A stretch of 64,000 bases of DNA, taken from Bacillus sp. es.036 (GTDB taxonomy: Bacteria; Bacillota; Bacilli; Bacillales; Guptibacillaceae). The stretch lies in assembly GCF_002563635.1 (NCBI RefSeq), contig NZ_PDIZ01000001.1, positions 1,364,001-1,428,000 of the forward strand. The letters run 5' to 3'. How positions within the stretch are numbered: the stretch's first letter is position 1; every line of letters begins with the position of its first letter. The position numbers were made by a program, and so were the translations under genes. Positions 1 through 7,705 of the stretch are shown in pieces. The notes beneath the pieces are model-generated. The model searched no databases. It saw only the letters and a program-made list of their open reading frames with translations, and was not told where the DNA came from.

Positions 1-630
1 ACGATGGATTATGCAAAAATGAGTGAAGCGATGGATTCACTTGTGGATCGTATGAACAAAGCCGACGAGGTTCGAATTGTTTCTCCTGACACAAACCTGA
101 GTTTCTCCATCAAAGATATTCCAGCTGTAAAATGTGCTGGTGAACTTAATATACCAGATGGGGAAGTTTTTACTGCACCAGTTAAGGAAAGTGTAAATGG
201 TGTCATTACGTATAATACACCTTCTCCTTACAATGGTTTTGTATTTGAGAATGTCCAGCTTACGTTCGAAAACGGGAAAGTGATCGATGCTGAAGCAAAT
301 GATACAGAGAGGCTAAATCAAATTCTCGATACGGATGAAGGAGCTCGGTATATCGGCGAATTTGCGATTGGTGTCAATCCGTTCATTCGTGAGCCAATGA
401 AAGATATTCTATTTGATGAAAAAATAGATGGTTCTTTCCATTTCACACCAGGACAAGCATACGATGAAGCGCCAAACGGCAATGATTCATCTGTTCACTG
501 GGACCTTGTTTTAATTCAACGCCCTGAATATGGTGGCGGTGAAATTTGGTTTGATGACGAGTTAATTCGCAAAGACGGCAAGTTTGTCCCTGAAGCGCTT
601 CAAGTGTTAAATCCAGAAAATCTTAAATAA
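1..630 (+). CDS. M29 family aminopeptidase, C-terminal half (5' end outside window)
   Basis: The reading frame is open from the first base, so this is the 3' part of a longer gene; the methionine at base 4 is internal. The family is about 410 residues long and roughly 209 are present. M29 aminopeptidases are dimeric, metal-dependent cytosolic exopeptidases that release N-terminal amino acids. The visible part keeps the expected C-terminal metal and catalytic residues: the Glu of [10 protein letters not shown], the His and Tyr of FHFTPGQAY, and the His and Asp of SSVHWDL. It ends at a strong intrinsic terminator. No cleavage preference can be read from the sequence. Confidence 0.88.
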   Translation, partial: TMDYAKMSEAMDSLVDRMNKADEVRIVSPDTNLSFSIKDIPAVKCAGELNIPDGEVFTAPVKESVNGVITYNTPSPYNGFVFENVQLTFENGKVIDAEANDTERLNQILDTDEGARYIGEFAIGVNPFIREPMKDILFDEKIDGSFHFTPGQAYDEAPNGNDSSVHWDLVLIQRPEYGGGEIWFDDELIRKDGKFVPEALQVLNPENLK

Positions 631-636
631 AGATGA

Positions 637-664
637 GAAACGCATCCATTGGATGCGTTTTTTC
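637..664 (+). terminator. Rho-independent terminator after the M29 aminopeptidase
   Basis: A 9-bp perfect stem, AACGCATCC/GGATGCGTT, with a 3-nt loop is followed by a run of T. It starts 8 nt after the stop codon. Confidence 0.92.
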
Positions 665-741
665 GTACAGATGACCAATCACATTTTCATCCTTTTGAAT
701 ATAAATAAAGAAAACTACTTTAAGACAGGAAGTGCCTTCCA

Positions 742-948
742 ATGGAAATACATTGTGATGGATGTACGAAGGAGATGAGAGACTGGGAAACCATTCATAT
801 GGTGAAGTTCGATAAATGGTATGTTGGTCATTTCAACTGTTTATTGAACTTGAAAAAAAAATTGAATCTCAATAGACCGATTAAGTGGGATAAATTAGAA
901 GGTAAGAAGGATAATCAAAAAGACTCGGATGGGAAAACAGCGAATTAG
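742..948 (+). CDS. Small hypothetical protein with a Cys-rich N terminus
   Basis: This encodes a 68-residue basic protein that I do not recognise. It starts 9 nt after AGGAAG. The N terminus has C5-x2-C8 (HCDGC) and a further HFNC around residue 33, which could form a small zinc site, followed by a Lys-rich hydrophilic tail. It lies between two terminators and so looks like its own transcription unit. The good RBS and its own terminator argue for a real gene. Function is unknown. Confidence 0.65.
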   Translation: MEIHCDGCTKEMRDWETIHMVKFDKWYVGHFNCLLNLKKKLNLNRPIKWDKLEGKKDNQKDSDGKTAN

Positions 949-962
949 ATCGAGGGGCAAGA

Positions 963-993
963 AAAGACGCTAACTTTAGGTAGCGTCTTTTCT
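963..993 (+). terminator. Rho-independent terminator after the small Cys-rich gene
   Basis: The stem AAAGACGCTA/TAGCGTCTTT has an 8-nt loop and a T-rich tail, 15 nt after the stop codon. Confidence 0.88.
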
Positions 994-1121
994 TGTGATT
1001 TTTATATGAAACATCCTCCTTATTCACCGCTTTCTTCCATAGACAATATGTAAATGGAATGCTAGTCACCTGTGGAAGATGAGGTGAATATTGTAGAGCA
1101 TCTAATAAATGAGGTGATACA

Positions 1122-1760
1122 ATGTTAGCTTGTCATCCTGCAATAGGTTACACAGCAATTGGTGACTCTATTACATTAGGAACGGGGACCTTGTTGTTTT
1201 CTCCAACTTTTGTAGATTTTTATAAAAATGATTTACAATGTTCCATAAGAAAAAAGGTGAATGTAAGTGTTTTTGCTGAAAATGGTGCGACAACGTTGCA
1301 ATTGAAAAAATGGCTTGCTTGCTCGAAGATCGACCTGGGACAAACGGAAATCGTAACTTTAACAGCTGGTGGAAATGACCTTATCGATGCGGCTGAATCT
1401 TACGCGATAACGAAAAAAGATACTGTGTTGGATGATGCTTTAAAGGTTTGCTGCCAAAATATGAGCTGGATTGTGTCCTATTTGTCTAAAGCTCTCAAAC
1501 AGTCAGATGGAAATGCGATGATACGAATTGTTAACTTGTATAACCCCATTCCTACTATTCCTTTTTCGGATTACTGGGTAAAGCAGTTCAACCGTCATAT
1601 TGACAAATGTTCCACTGGAGAGTTGGTGAGAGTGGCTAATGTATTTCCTGTTTTTAAAGGGAGAGAAAAGCAATTGCTAGCTTCAGATTGTATCCACCCG
1701 AACACGCATGGACATAAAGAAATTTCAAATGTACTTATGAAAACAGGAATTACTTTATAA
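1122..1760 (+). CDS. SGNH/GDSL-family esterase or lipase
   Basis: A 212-residue SGNH hydrolase. The four family blocks are present in order: block I GDSIT with nucleophile Ser16, block II Gly in ENGATT (about residue 55), block III GGND (Asn85), and block V DCIHPNTHGH with catalytic Asp189 and His192. These enzymes cleave acyl esters; the substrate cannot be read from sequence. There is no obvious signal peptide, although the N terminus is short and starts MLACHP. GAGGTG precedes the ATG. It ends about 70 nt before egtB with no clear terminator, so read-through is possible, but I see no functional link. Confidence 0.85.
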   Translation: MLACHPAIGYTAIGDSITLGTGTLLFSPTFVDFYKNDLQCSIRKKVNVSVFAENGATTLQLKKWLACSKIDLGQTEIVTLTAGGNDLIDAAESYAITKKDTVLDDALKVCCQNMSWIVSYLSKALKQSDGNAMIRIVNLYNPIPTIPFSDYWVKQFNRHIDKCSTGELVRVANVFPVFKGREKQLLASDCIHPNTHGHKEISNVLMKTGITL

Positions 1761-1830
1761 ATGTTTAATTAATTGAAAGCAAGGGTAAATTTTTGTGTTA
1801 ATACATTATAGAAATACTGGGGAGGAACAT

Positions 1831-3117
1831 ATGGTACATCAATCGATTCAGTTAAGCGAATTACGAGAACAATTGCTTCATTCCTTTGAGGCAATACGCG
1901 CAATGACAAATACATTAGTGGAAACGCTTGAGACGGAGGATTTTACCATCCAATCAATTCCCGATGTAAGTCCTCCCAAATGGCATATGGCCCACACGAC
2001 TTGGTTTTTTGAGACGTTTATTTTAAAACAGTATAAAGAAAATTATGAGTCTTTTCATAAAGAATTTGACTATTTATTTAACTCGTATTATGAAAGTGTT
2101 GGAAGTTACTTTCCGCGTCATTCAAGGGGATTATTAAGTAGACCAAGTATAGATAAAGTAAGAAGCTATCGTTCGGATATCAATGAAGAAATAGTTAACT
2201 TAATTCAACAACTCGATGAAGGACATCTTCATCAAGTTGCAGATCTCGTTGAAATTGGACTAAATCATGAACAGCAACACCAAGAACTTTTAATGACAGA
2301 TATTAAATATAACTTCTCCATTAATCCGTTGTACCCTGTATACCGTCCACTTGATGGCGAACCTACAGCAAAAGCGACACCGTTAGAATGGGTGTCATTC
2401 GAGGGTGGACTTATTGAAACGGGTATGGATGAAGATGACGGCTTTTCTTTTGACAATGAGCGACCAGTACATAAGGTATGGCTTGAACCATTTAAGTTAG
2501 CGACAAGAACTGTGACGAACGGAGAATACATGGAATTTATCAATGCTGGAGGCTATGAACAGGCTGCCTACTGGCTGTCTGATGGTTGGGCAACTGTGAA
2601 GAAAGAAAATTGGAAAGCGCCATTGCATTGGATCGAAAAAGATGGTGAGTGGTATGCGTTTACACTTCATGGACTAGTGCCGATTAATAAAGAAGAGCCT
2701 GTTACCCACGTTAGCTATTACGAAGCCGAAGCCTATGCAAGTTTTGTAGGGAAGCGCCTACCTTCAGAATCAGAATGGGAAGTTGCAGTGAGGGATCAGC
2801 CGATCGCTGGTAATTTTGTAGAGGATGGTCACTATCATCCGGTTGCATCAGTGAAAGAAGAAGAAGGTAACATAAAAAAAGCTTATGGAGATGTATGGGA
2901 ATGGACGAAAAGTCCTTATATGCCATATCCAGGTAATAAACCTCTTGAGGGTGCATTAGGTGAATATAATGCCAAATTCATGAGTAGCCAAATGATTTTA
3001 CGAGGAGGATCATGCGTTACTTCGCAAACACATATCCGTCCGACATATCGTAATTTCTTTGGTCCTGAGAAACGCTGGCAATTTACAGGCATTCGTCTTG
3101 CAGAGGACGCACAATGA
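1831..3117 (+). CDS. egtB: Ergothioneine biosynthesis sulfoxide synthase EgtB
   Basis: EgtB is a non-haem iron enzyme that joins hercynine to cysteine or gamma-glutamylcysteine using O2, giving the sulfoxide precursor of ergothioneine. I take the ATG at 1831, 4 nt after GGGGAGG, rather than the in-frame GTG at 1795; this gives 428 residues, the usual length. An N-terminal DinB-like domain carries the iron ligands: His55 in WHMAHTTW and His146/His150 in NHEQQH. A C-terminal FGE-sulfatase fold follows, with RGGS and IRPTYRN near the end. The stop overlaps the egtD start (ATGA). No egtA or egtC is nearby, which favours free cysteine as sulfur donor (inference). Confidence 0.93.
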   Translation: MVHQSIQLSELREQLLHSFEAIRAMTNTLVETLETEDFTIQSIPDVSPPKWHMAHTTWFFETFILKQYKENYESFHKEFDYLFNSYYESVGSYFPRHSRGLLSRPSIDKVRSYRSDINEEIVNLIQQLDEGHLHQVADLVEIGLNHEQQHQELLMTDIKYNFSINPLYPVYRPLDGEPTAKATPLEWVSFEGGLIETGMDEDDGFSFDNERPVHKVWLEPFKLATRTVTNGEYMEFINAGGYEQAAYWLSDGWATVKKENWKAPLHWIEKDGEWYAFTLHGLVPINKEEPVTHVSYYEAEAYASFVGKRLPSESEWEVAVRDQPIAGNFVEDGHYHPVASVKEEEGNIKKAYGDVWEWTKSPYMPYPGNKPLEGALGEYNAKFMSSQMILRGGSCVTSQTHIRPTYRNFFGPEKRWQFTGIRLAEDAQ

Positions 3118-4085
3118 TAAAAACCTCGGATCGTATTCAGTTAGTTGATTTCTTGCAGGAGCAATCTGATCGTTTTCAAGAAGTGATTGGGGGCTTGACA
3201 GCTCCTGAGAAAAGACTCGAACCTAAATTCTTGTATGATCAATATGGATCAGAGCTATTTGAGGAAATTACGCAGCTTGAAGAATACTATCCAACTCGTA
3301 CGGAATTGGCGATCATGGAAGAATGTTTGGATGAGATTTTGTCTTTTATTGGTAAAGACTCTCGGATCATCGAATTTGGTAGTGGTGCAAGTCGTAAAAT
3401 AAGACTTCTACTAGCATCGGGTATGATTAATGAGTATTGTCCAATTGATATTTCAAAATCGTTTTTAAAAGAGTCGATCAAACAGCTCTCATCTGATTAT
3501 ACAGACATTAAAATTACTGGAATTGTAGCTGATTATACAACGCACCTTAAACTTCCTGATCATTTATTGGATGCTTCAAGAAAAAAAACCGTCTTTTTTC
3601 CGGGTTCAACAATCGGTAATTTTGATAAAGATGAAGCTTTAAAATTTCTAACTAGAATTTCAAGTGTGTTGTCAAGCCAAGATGGATTACTAATTGGCGT
3701 GGACTTAAAAAAATCACCGGCTCGTCTGCATCAAGCATACAATGACGAAAGTGGCGTTACGGCTCAGTTTAATTTAAATATTCTTCGTCATTTAAATAGA
3801 GAGTACCGGGCACAATTTAATCTAGAACAGTTTGAGCACTACGCGTATTATAATTCTAGCCTTGGAAGAATTGAGATGCATCTAGTTAGTTTGCTAGATC
3901 AACATGTGGGAATAGGCGATCACACCATCCAATTTAGGGAACATGAGTCCATCCATACAGAAAACTCGTATAAGTACGGTATTAAAGAATTCCAACAGTT
4001 AGCGGAAAATGCAGGTTTTCTACCAATGAAAACCTGGACTGATAAGGAGAGGCTTTTTAGCTTGCATTATTTTAGTGTTAAGTAA
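3114..4085 (+). CDS. egtD: L-histidine N(alpha)-methyltransferase EgtD
   Basis: EgtD is a SAM-dependent enzyme that trimethylates the histidine alpha-amino group to give hercynine, the substrate of EgtB. The protein has 323 residues, typical of the family. Seen are the N-terminal ELFEEITQLEEYYPTRTE segment, the SAM-binding loop IIEFGSGASRKI at about residue 83, and the FFPGSTIGNF block. The start overlaps the egtB stop by 4 nt, so the two are translationally coupled and form a minimal two-gene ergothioneine operon. Such pairs are well known in Actinobacteria, Proteobacteria and fungi, and uncommon in Bacillota. Confidence 0.94.
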   Translation: MIKTSDRIQLVDFLQEQSDRFQEVIGGLTAPEKRLEPKFLYDQYGSELFEEITQLEEYYPTRTELAIMEECLDEILSFIGKDSRIIEFGSGASRKIRLLLASGMINEYCPIDISKSFLKESIKQLSSDYTDIKITGIVADYTTHLKLPDHLLDASRKKTVFFPGSTIGNFDKDEALKFLTRISSVLSSQDGLLIGVDLKKSPARLHQAYNDESGVTAQFNLNILRHLNREYRAQFNLEQFEHYAYYNSSLGRIEMHLVSLLDQHVGIGDHTIQFREHESIHTENSYKYGIKEFQQLAENAGFLPMKTWTDKERLFSLHYFSVK

Positions 4086-4162
4086 TGTATGCTTACTTAC
4101 AGACAGAGAATGATTATTTCGATATAATTGTTAGTGAAGATACAGTTGAAGGAGAGATAAAT

Positions 4163-4477
4163 ATGAAGAAAATCGAAACAACTGATTCCTATCAGTCATT
4201 CATTAACAATAAGGATATATCCATTCTAAAATACGAAGCAAACTGGTGTCCTGATTGCAAACGTCTTGATTTTTTTATTGATGATATCATTAATGTTAAT
4301 CAAGATAAGTCCTGGGCTCAAATTGACATTGAACAGTTTCCTGAAATCACAGAGGAAAATAATGTAATGGGCATTCCTAGCTTACTCGTTTATAAAGATG
4401 GGAAGAAAGTTGGTCACTTGCATAGTGCAAATACAAAAAACCCCGATCAAGTGAAAGAATATCTAAGTCAGTTTTAA
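4163..4477 (+). CDS. Thioredoxin-family protein with a CPDC active site
   Basis: A 104-residue thioredoxin-fold protein. The active-site motif WCPDCK replaces the usual WCGPC, and MGIPS supplies the cis-proline. I prefer the ATG at 4163 behind GAAGGAGAG over the in-frame ATG at 4085, which has no RBS and would add an unrelated 26-residue extension. It lies 77 nt after egtD and is followed by a strong terminator, so it may be the third gene of the egt transcript. CPDC-type thioredoxin-like proteins are common in Bacillus; a thiol-disulfide role is likely but the partner is unknown. Confidence 0.85.
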   Translation: MKKIETTDSYQSFINNKDISILKYEANWCPDCKRLDFFIDDIINVNQDKSWAQIDIEQFPEITEENNVMGIPSLLVYKDGKKVGHLHSANTKNPDQVKEYLSQF

Positions 4478-4481
4478 TAAT

Positions 4482-4516
4482 AAGAGAAGGTTGCATGTGC
4501 AACCTTCTCTTATTTT
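4482..4516. terminator. Bidirectional terminator between the thioredoxin-like gene and a convergent small gene
   Basis: A 14-bp perfect stem (AAGAGAAGGTTGCA and its complement) with a 2-nt loop. It is T-rich on the plus side and A-rich on the left, so it can serve both converging genes. Confidence 0.9.
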
Positions 4517-4740
4517 GTAAGGACATATTCAACTGAGCCGTCGTTAAGTGAATGAACGTAAGCAATTGAGTAGCCGATGCTAAGATAAATCGATAGGGTT
4601 TCTGTACATGAAGGATGGAGGGGCTCAGTTGGTGCGTGAAGGCTTTTGTAGAGTGCAGTTGTTTGATTGGAAAATGGTGAACAGTGGAGAAGTACGACAT
4701 GTTTTCCACTCCAAGCAGTACCGATTTGATGTCGTCTCAT
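4510..4740 (-). CDS. Hypothetical small protein
   Basis: A 76-residue protein on the minus strand. I do not recognise the family. The case for a real gene is an excellent RBS, AAAGGAGGA, 6 nt before the ATG at 4740, and a strong terminator at its end. The sequence is not strongly hydrophobic, has two Cys, and ends SLNDGSVEYVLTK, which looks like the last strands of a small beta fold. It is convergent with the thioredoxin-like gene and lies on the opposite strand from the c-di-GMP riboswitch unit. Function is unknown. Confidence 0.7.
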   Translation of the reverse strand: MRRHQIGTAWSGKHVVLLHCSPFSNQTTALYKSLHAPTEPLHPSCTETLSIYLSIGYSIAYVHSLNDGSVEYVLTK

Positions 4741-4895
4741 GACACTCCTCCTTTACCGTATTTTTAGTTTTCTTCAATCACCTGCAACAATGAGAAGCTA
4801 CTCGGTTTAGACGGAAAGATTCACTTTGGTGATAGGAGTATGATATGATTCTTGCAAGTTGAATGATATGAATACGACATTATTTTAAAAATATT

Positions 4896-4924
4896 TTGAA
4901 TTTTTTCTGCGTAGCTGGTATATT
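4896..4924 (+). promoter_or_regulatory. Sigma-A-type promoter of the riboswitch/SinI-like unit
   Basis: TTGAAT at 4896-4901, a 17-bp spacer and TATATT at 4919-4924. Transcription would start near 4931, giving a leader of about 205 nt that contains the c-di-GMP aptamer. Confidence 0.65.
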
Positions 4925-5019
4925 AGTAACATATACCGGCAAACTTCTCTTAAAAATTTGCGGATTCTTTAAAAACATGTAACATTTCTAGGAAAATAGT
5001 CGGTGCATGTCATTTCTTA

Positions 5020-5130
5020 ATTCTCCAGATAAGGGCAAACCATTCTAAAGAATGGGACGCAAAGACACAGGTCTAATGTTGGGTCACCAACGATGACGGC
5101 TGGTCCTCCTGGAAACCCGATAAGGAGGAG
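5020..5130 (+). promoter_or_regulatory. Cyclic di-GMP-I (GEMM-I) riboswitch with an RBS-sequestering hairpin
   Basis: The segment 5033-5064 matches the conserved core of the GEMM-I class almost base for base: GGGCAAACC, a hairpin with an AAAG-type loop, then GGGACGCAAAG, followed by ACACAGGTCT. A second helix is formed by GTTGG/CCAAC (5078-5091) closed by GTC/GAC. CCAG at 5025-5028 can close P1 with CTGG at 5100-5103. Just downstream, TCCTCCT (5104-5110) is perfectly complementary to AGGAGGA (5123-5129), the ribosome binding site of the next gene, so the platform is probably translational. Whether ligand turns the gene on or off is not resolved. Confidence 0.9.
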
Positions 5131-5136
5131 AAAAGA

Positions 5137-5289
5137 ATGACCATGGCAGAGATTAAGCCTAAGAAAGTACTTGATCAAGAATGGGTTATTCTAATGAGGG
5201 CTGCCCGGGAGCTTGGATTACAAAAGGAAGAGGTAAGGACATTCCTAAGACAAGATAAAAAACCAACATCCACGAATGTACATAAATGA
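5137..5289 (+). CDS. SinI-like antirepressor, 50 residues
   Basis: The reading frame starts at ATG 5137, 6 nt after AAGGAGGAG, and ends at TGA 5287-5289. It encodes LDQEWVILMRAARELGL and KEEVRTFL, matching the SinI/SinR dimerisation helix pair (in B. subtilis SinI, LDQEWVELMVEA). SinI-family proteins bind the biofilm repressor SinR and remove it from DNA. There is no DNA-binding helix-turn-helix, so this is an antirepressor and not a SinR paralogue. No sinR is in the window. The leader is a c-di-GMP-I riboswitch, which would connect the second messenger directly to the matrix/motility switch. Confidence 0.87.
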   Translation: MTMAEIKPKKVLDQEWVILMRAARELGLQKEEVRTFLRQDKKPTSTNVHK

Positions 5290-5290
5290 T

Positions 5291-5316
5291 AAGCGACCAG
5301 TAAGGTCGTTTTTTTC
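5291..5316 (+). terminator. Rho-independent terminator after the SinI-like gene
   Basis: The stem CGACC/GGTCG has a 5-nt loop and seven T, immediately after the stop codon. Confidence 0.85.
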
Positions 5317-5327
5317 TGGCTTAATCC

Positions 5328-5357
5328 TTGACTTTAGGTGAACATTTTTTGTATCAT
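5328..5357 (+). promoter_or_regulatory. Promoter of the glycine T-box / glyQS unit
   Basis: TTGACT at 5328-5333, an 18-bp spacer and TATCAT at 5352-5357, just upstream of the T-box leader. Confidence 0.6.
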
Positions 5358-5364
5358 ATGTCAT

Positions 5365-5590
5365 ATCAATCTCATACATAACCATACTAACTATGAAGGA
5401 CAAATAGTAATCAGATAAACCTCAATGAAGCGATTCGGGGATGGTGCGAGCCCGAATAAGGTCTGATGAAACGGCGGTCTGGAGTTTACGTTCTGAAAGT
5501 GGATGCATGATATGCATCAACTAGGGTGGAACCGCGGGTGCATAAGCTCTCGTCCCTGGACATTTATTGTCCATGGAGCGAGAGCTTTTT
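5365..5590 (+). promoter_or_regulatory. Glycine T-box leader with terminator
   Basis: A T-box leader that senses uncharged tRNA-Gly and allows read-through into glyQS. The T-box sequence AGGGTGGAACCGCG is at 5523-5536. Stem I spans about 5400-5490, with the AGCGA motif at the start of its upper part. A GGC triplet at 5473-5475 is the likely glycine specifier (position inferred from the layout of the B. subtilis glyQS leader). The terminator stem pairs AGCTCTCG with CGAGAGCT around the GGACA/TGTCC inner stem (about 5545-5586) and ends in TTTTT. Confidence 0.93.
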
Positions 5591-5618
5591 ATATTGATTG
5601 AAAAAAGGAGAGAATAAC

Positions 5619-7001
5619 ATGACAATTTCTATGGATCAGATCGTATCTGTATCAAAGCACAGAGGATTTATTTTTCCAGGGTCTGATATTTACGGAGGAC
5701 TCGCAAATACGTGGGACTATGGTCCGCTTGGCGTAGAATTAAAAAACAATATTAAAGGAGCATGGTGGAAGAAATTTGTTCAAGAATCTCCATATAATAG
5801 TGGCCTAGATGCTGCCATATTGATGAACCCTAAAACTTGGGAAGCTTCAGGGCACCTAGGTAACTTTAATGATCCATTAATCGATTGTAAAAGTTGTAAA
5901 ACAAGACACCGTGCTGACAAGTTAATTGAAGACGCACTATCGACAGAAGAAGATGAAATGATTGCTGACGGCCTTTCATTTGAAGAAATGGAAAGACTTA
6001 TTAAAAACAACAACATTACATGTCCTGAATGTGGTAGTGAAGACTTTACAGAAATACGTCAGTTTGATTTAATGTTTAAAACACATCAAGGTGTAACGAA
6101 ATCAAGCACAAGTGAAATTTACCTTCGACCGGAAACGGCACAAGGGATTTTTGTTAACTTTAAAAATGTACAACGTTCGATGCGTAAAAAAGTACCTTTT
6201 GGTATTGCGCAAATAGGAAAAAGCTTCCGAAACGAAATCACACCTGGTAACTTTACGTTCCGGACTCGCGAATTTGAACAAATGGAGCTGGAATTTTTCT
6301 GTAAACCTGGTGATGAACTAGAATGGCATGACTATTGGAAAGAGTATTGCAAAAACTGGTTGCTGAATCTTGGGGTAAAAGAGGATAGCATTCGATTACG
6401 TGAGCATGCGGAAGATGAGCTTTCTCATTATAGTAATGCAACAACTGATATTGAGTATAAATTCCCATTTGGTTGGGGTGAGCTATGGGGTGTTGCTTCA
6501 AGAACAGATTACGATCTTAAGCAGCATATGGAACACTCAAATGAAGATTTTACTTATCATGATCAGCAAACGGGTGAAAAGTATGTACCATATTGTATCG
6601 AGCCTTCACTCGGTGCAGATCGTGTGACGCTTGCCTTTTTGATTGAAGCATATGAAGAGCAAGAGCTTGAAGATGGCACTTCTAGAAGTGTGATGCACTT
6701 CCATCCGGCGATTGCGCCATTTAAAGCAGCTGTCTTCCCACTTTCTAAAAAACTTTCTGAAGAAGCGCGTGCCGTTCATGCTGAGCTATCTAAATACTTT
6801 ATGGTTGATTATGACGAAGCTGGTTCAATCGGTAAACGTTACCGTCGTCATGATGAAATTGGTACACCATACGCGATTACGTTTGATTTTGATTCTGTAG
6901 AAGATCAGCAAGTCACGATTCGTGACCGTGATACGATGGAACAAAAAAGAATGCCGATTTCAGAACTGAAAAGCTTTCTTGAAGAAAAAACACAATTTTA
7001 A
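5619..7001 (+). CDS. glyQS: Glycyl-tRNA synthetase, single-chain dimeric type
   Basis: Charges tRNA-Gly with glycine. This is the eukaryote/archaea-like single-chain class II enzyme (460 residues), not the bacterial alpha2-beta2 GlyQ/GlyS form found in B. subtilis. I choose ATG 5619 behind AAAAGGAGAG; an upstream in-frame TTG at 5598 has no RBS. Motif 2 is in [19 protein letters not shown] and motif 3 in [15 protein letters not shown] at about residue 93 and CPEC at about 139 form the zinc site. The C-terminal anticodon-binding domain begins near [11 protein letters not shown]. Control by the glycine T-box just upstream fits the substrate. Confidence 0.97.
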   Translation: MTISMDQIVSVSKHRGFIFPGSDIYGGLANTWDYGPLGVELKNNIKGAWWKKFVQESPYNSGLDAAILMNPKTWEASGHLGNFNDPLIDCKSCKTRHRADKLIEDALSTEEDEMIADGLSFEEMERLIKNNNITCPECGSEDFTEIRQFDLMFKTHQGVTKSSTSEIYLRPETAQGIFVNFKNVQRSMRKKVPFGIAQIGKSFRNEITPGNFTFRTREFEQMELEFFCKPGDELEWHDYWKEYCKNWLLNLGVKEDSIRLREHAEDELSHYSNATTDIEYKFPFGWGELWGVASRTDYDLKQHMEHSNEDFTYHDQQTGEKYVPYCIEPSLGADRVTLAFLIEAYEEQELEDGTSRSVMHFHPAIAPFKAAVFPLSKKLSEEARAVHAELSKYFMVDYDEAGSIGKRYRRHDEIGTPYAITFDFDSVEDQQVTIRDRDTMEQKRMPISELKSFLEEKTQF

Positions 7002-7007
7002 TTAAAG

Positions 7008-7037
7008 TAGCCGCTCATGTACGAGCGGCTTTTCTTT
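7008..7037 (+). terminator. Rho-independent terminator after glyQS
   Basis: The stem AGCCGCTC/GAGCGGCT has a 6-nt loop followed by TTTCTTT, 7 nt after the stop codon. Confidence 0.9.
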
Positions 7038-7061
7038 ACTAATGAGGAGAGTGAGTGAAAG

Positions 7062-7637
7062 GTGAGAATACTTTGGGATTTTGATGGGACATTATTTGAT
7101 ACATATCCAGCGTTTACAAAAGTGATGAAACAGTTAGTCTCCTCGGAGATATCGGAAGAAGAGATATTGAGGGAGTTGAAAGTTTCCTTTCATCATGCAA
7201 CAGAAGTATTTCAATTAACCGAGGAGCAGATTACAGCATTTCGCAAAAAAGATAATGCCCTTTCGCCTGACGATAAACCACCATTTAAAGGATTAAAAAC
7301 GATTCTGGAAAAAGCCGAGTTAAATGTGATCATGACACATAAACCACGTGCTGAAGTGATTGCTATTTTAAAGCATTTTGATATGGAACATTATTTTGCT
7401 GATCTCATAGCAGGTGACGATGGTTTTCCACGAAAGCCCGATCCTGCTTCGTACCATCATTTGAACGATCAATACCATTTGGACCTTGCGGTAGGGGATC
7501 GTCTGTTGGATATTCTTCCTGCAAAAGAAGTGGGTATGAAAACATGTCTCTTTCAAAATGACTCTCCAGGAGCCGATTTTTATGTGACAAATTATCATGA
7601 CCTAAATGAAATGCTATGGCCTTCTAATTATTCATAA
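7062..7637 (+). CDS. HAD-superfamily phosphatase (subfamily IA-like)
   Basis: A 191-residue haloacid-dehalogenase-type hydrolase. Motif I is WDFDGTLFDT with Asp6 as nucleophile and Asp8 as acid/base. Motif II is the Thr of IMTHKPR, motif III the Lys of FPRKPDP, and motif IV is VGDRLLDI. The helical cap between motifs I and II fits phosphoglycolate or beta-phosphoglucomutase-like enzymes that act on small phosphate esters; the substrate cannot be assigned. The start is GTG 7062, with AGGAG about 13 nt upstream, so initiation may be weak. The next gene begins within a large hairpin shortly after the stop. Confidence 0.85.
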   Translation: MRILWDFDGTLFDTYPAFTKVMKQLVSSEISEEEILRELKVSFHHATEVFQLTEEQITAFRKKDNALSPDDKPPFKGLKTILEKAELNVIMTHKPRAEVIAILKHFDMEHYFADLIAGDDGFPRKPDPASYHHLNDQYHLDLAVGDRLLDILPAKEVGMKTCLFQNDSPGADFYVTNYHDLNEMLWPSNYS

Positions 7638-7648
7638 TCAAGTAGTTG

Positions 7649-7698
7649 ATCCCCTTTGTGTCCGTATGTGATAATACACATATGAACACAAAGGGGAT
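7649..7698 (+). repeat. Perfect 13-bp inverted repeat covering the start region of the MFS gene
   Basis: ATCCCCTTTGTGT (7649-7661) and its exact complement (7686-7698) enclose a second stem, TATGTG (7665-7670) with CACATA (7677-7682). The right arm contains AAAGGGG, the only ribosome binding site candidate of the downstream MFS gene. It may terminate the HAD transcript, although the following T run is poor, or it may hide the RBS. Confidence 0.75.
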
Positions 7699-7705
7699 GT
7701 TTTGG

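Noticed and set aside
881-1069. 62-residue minus-strand open frame near the Cys-rich small gene
   Set aside because: No RBS and it crosses a strong terminator.
4377-4709. 110-residue open frame on the minus strand over the thioredoxin-like gene end
   Set aside because: It overlaps a stronger minus-strand gene (4510-4740) with a good RBS, lacks an RBS itself and runs antisense through a real gene and a terminator.
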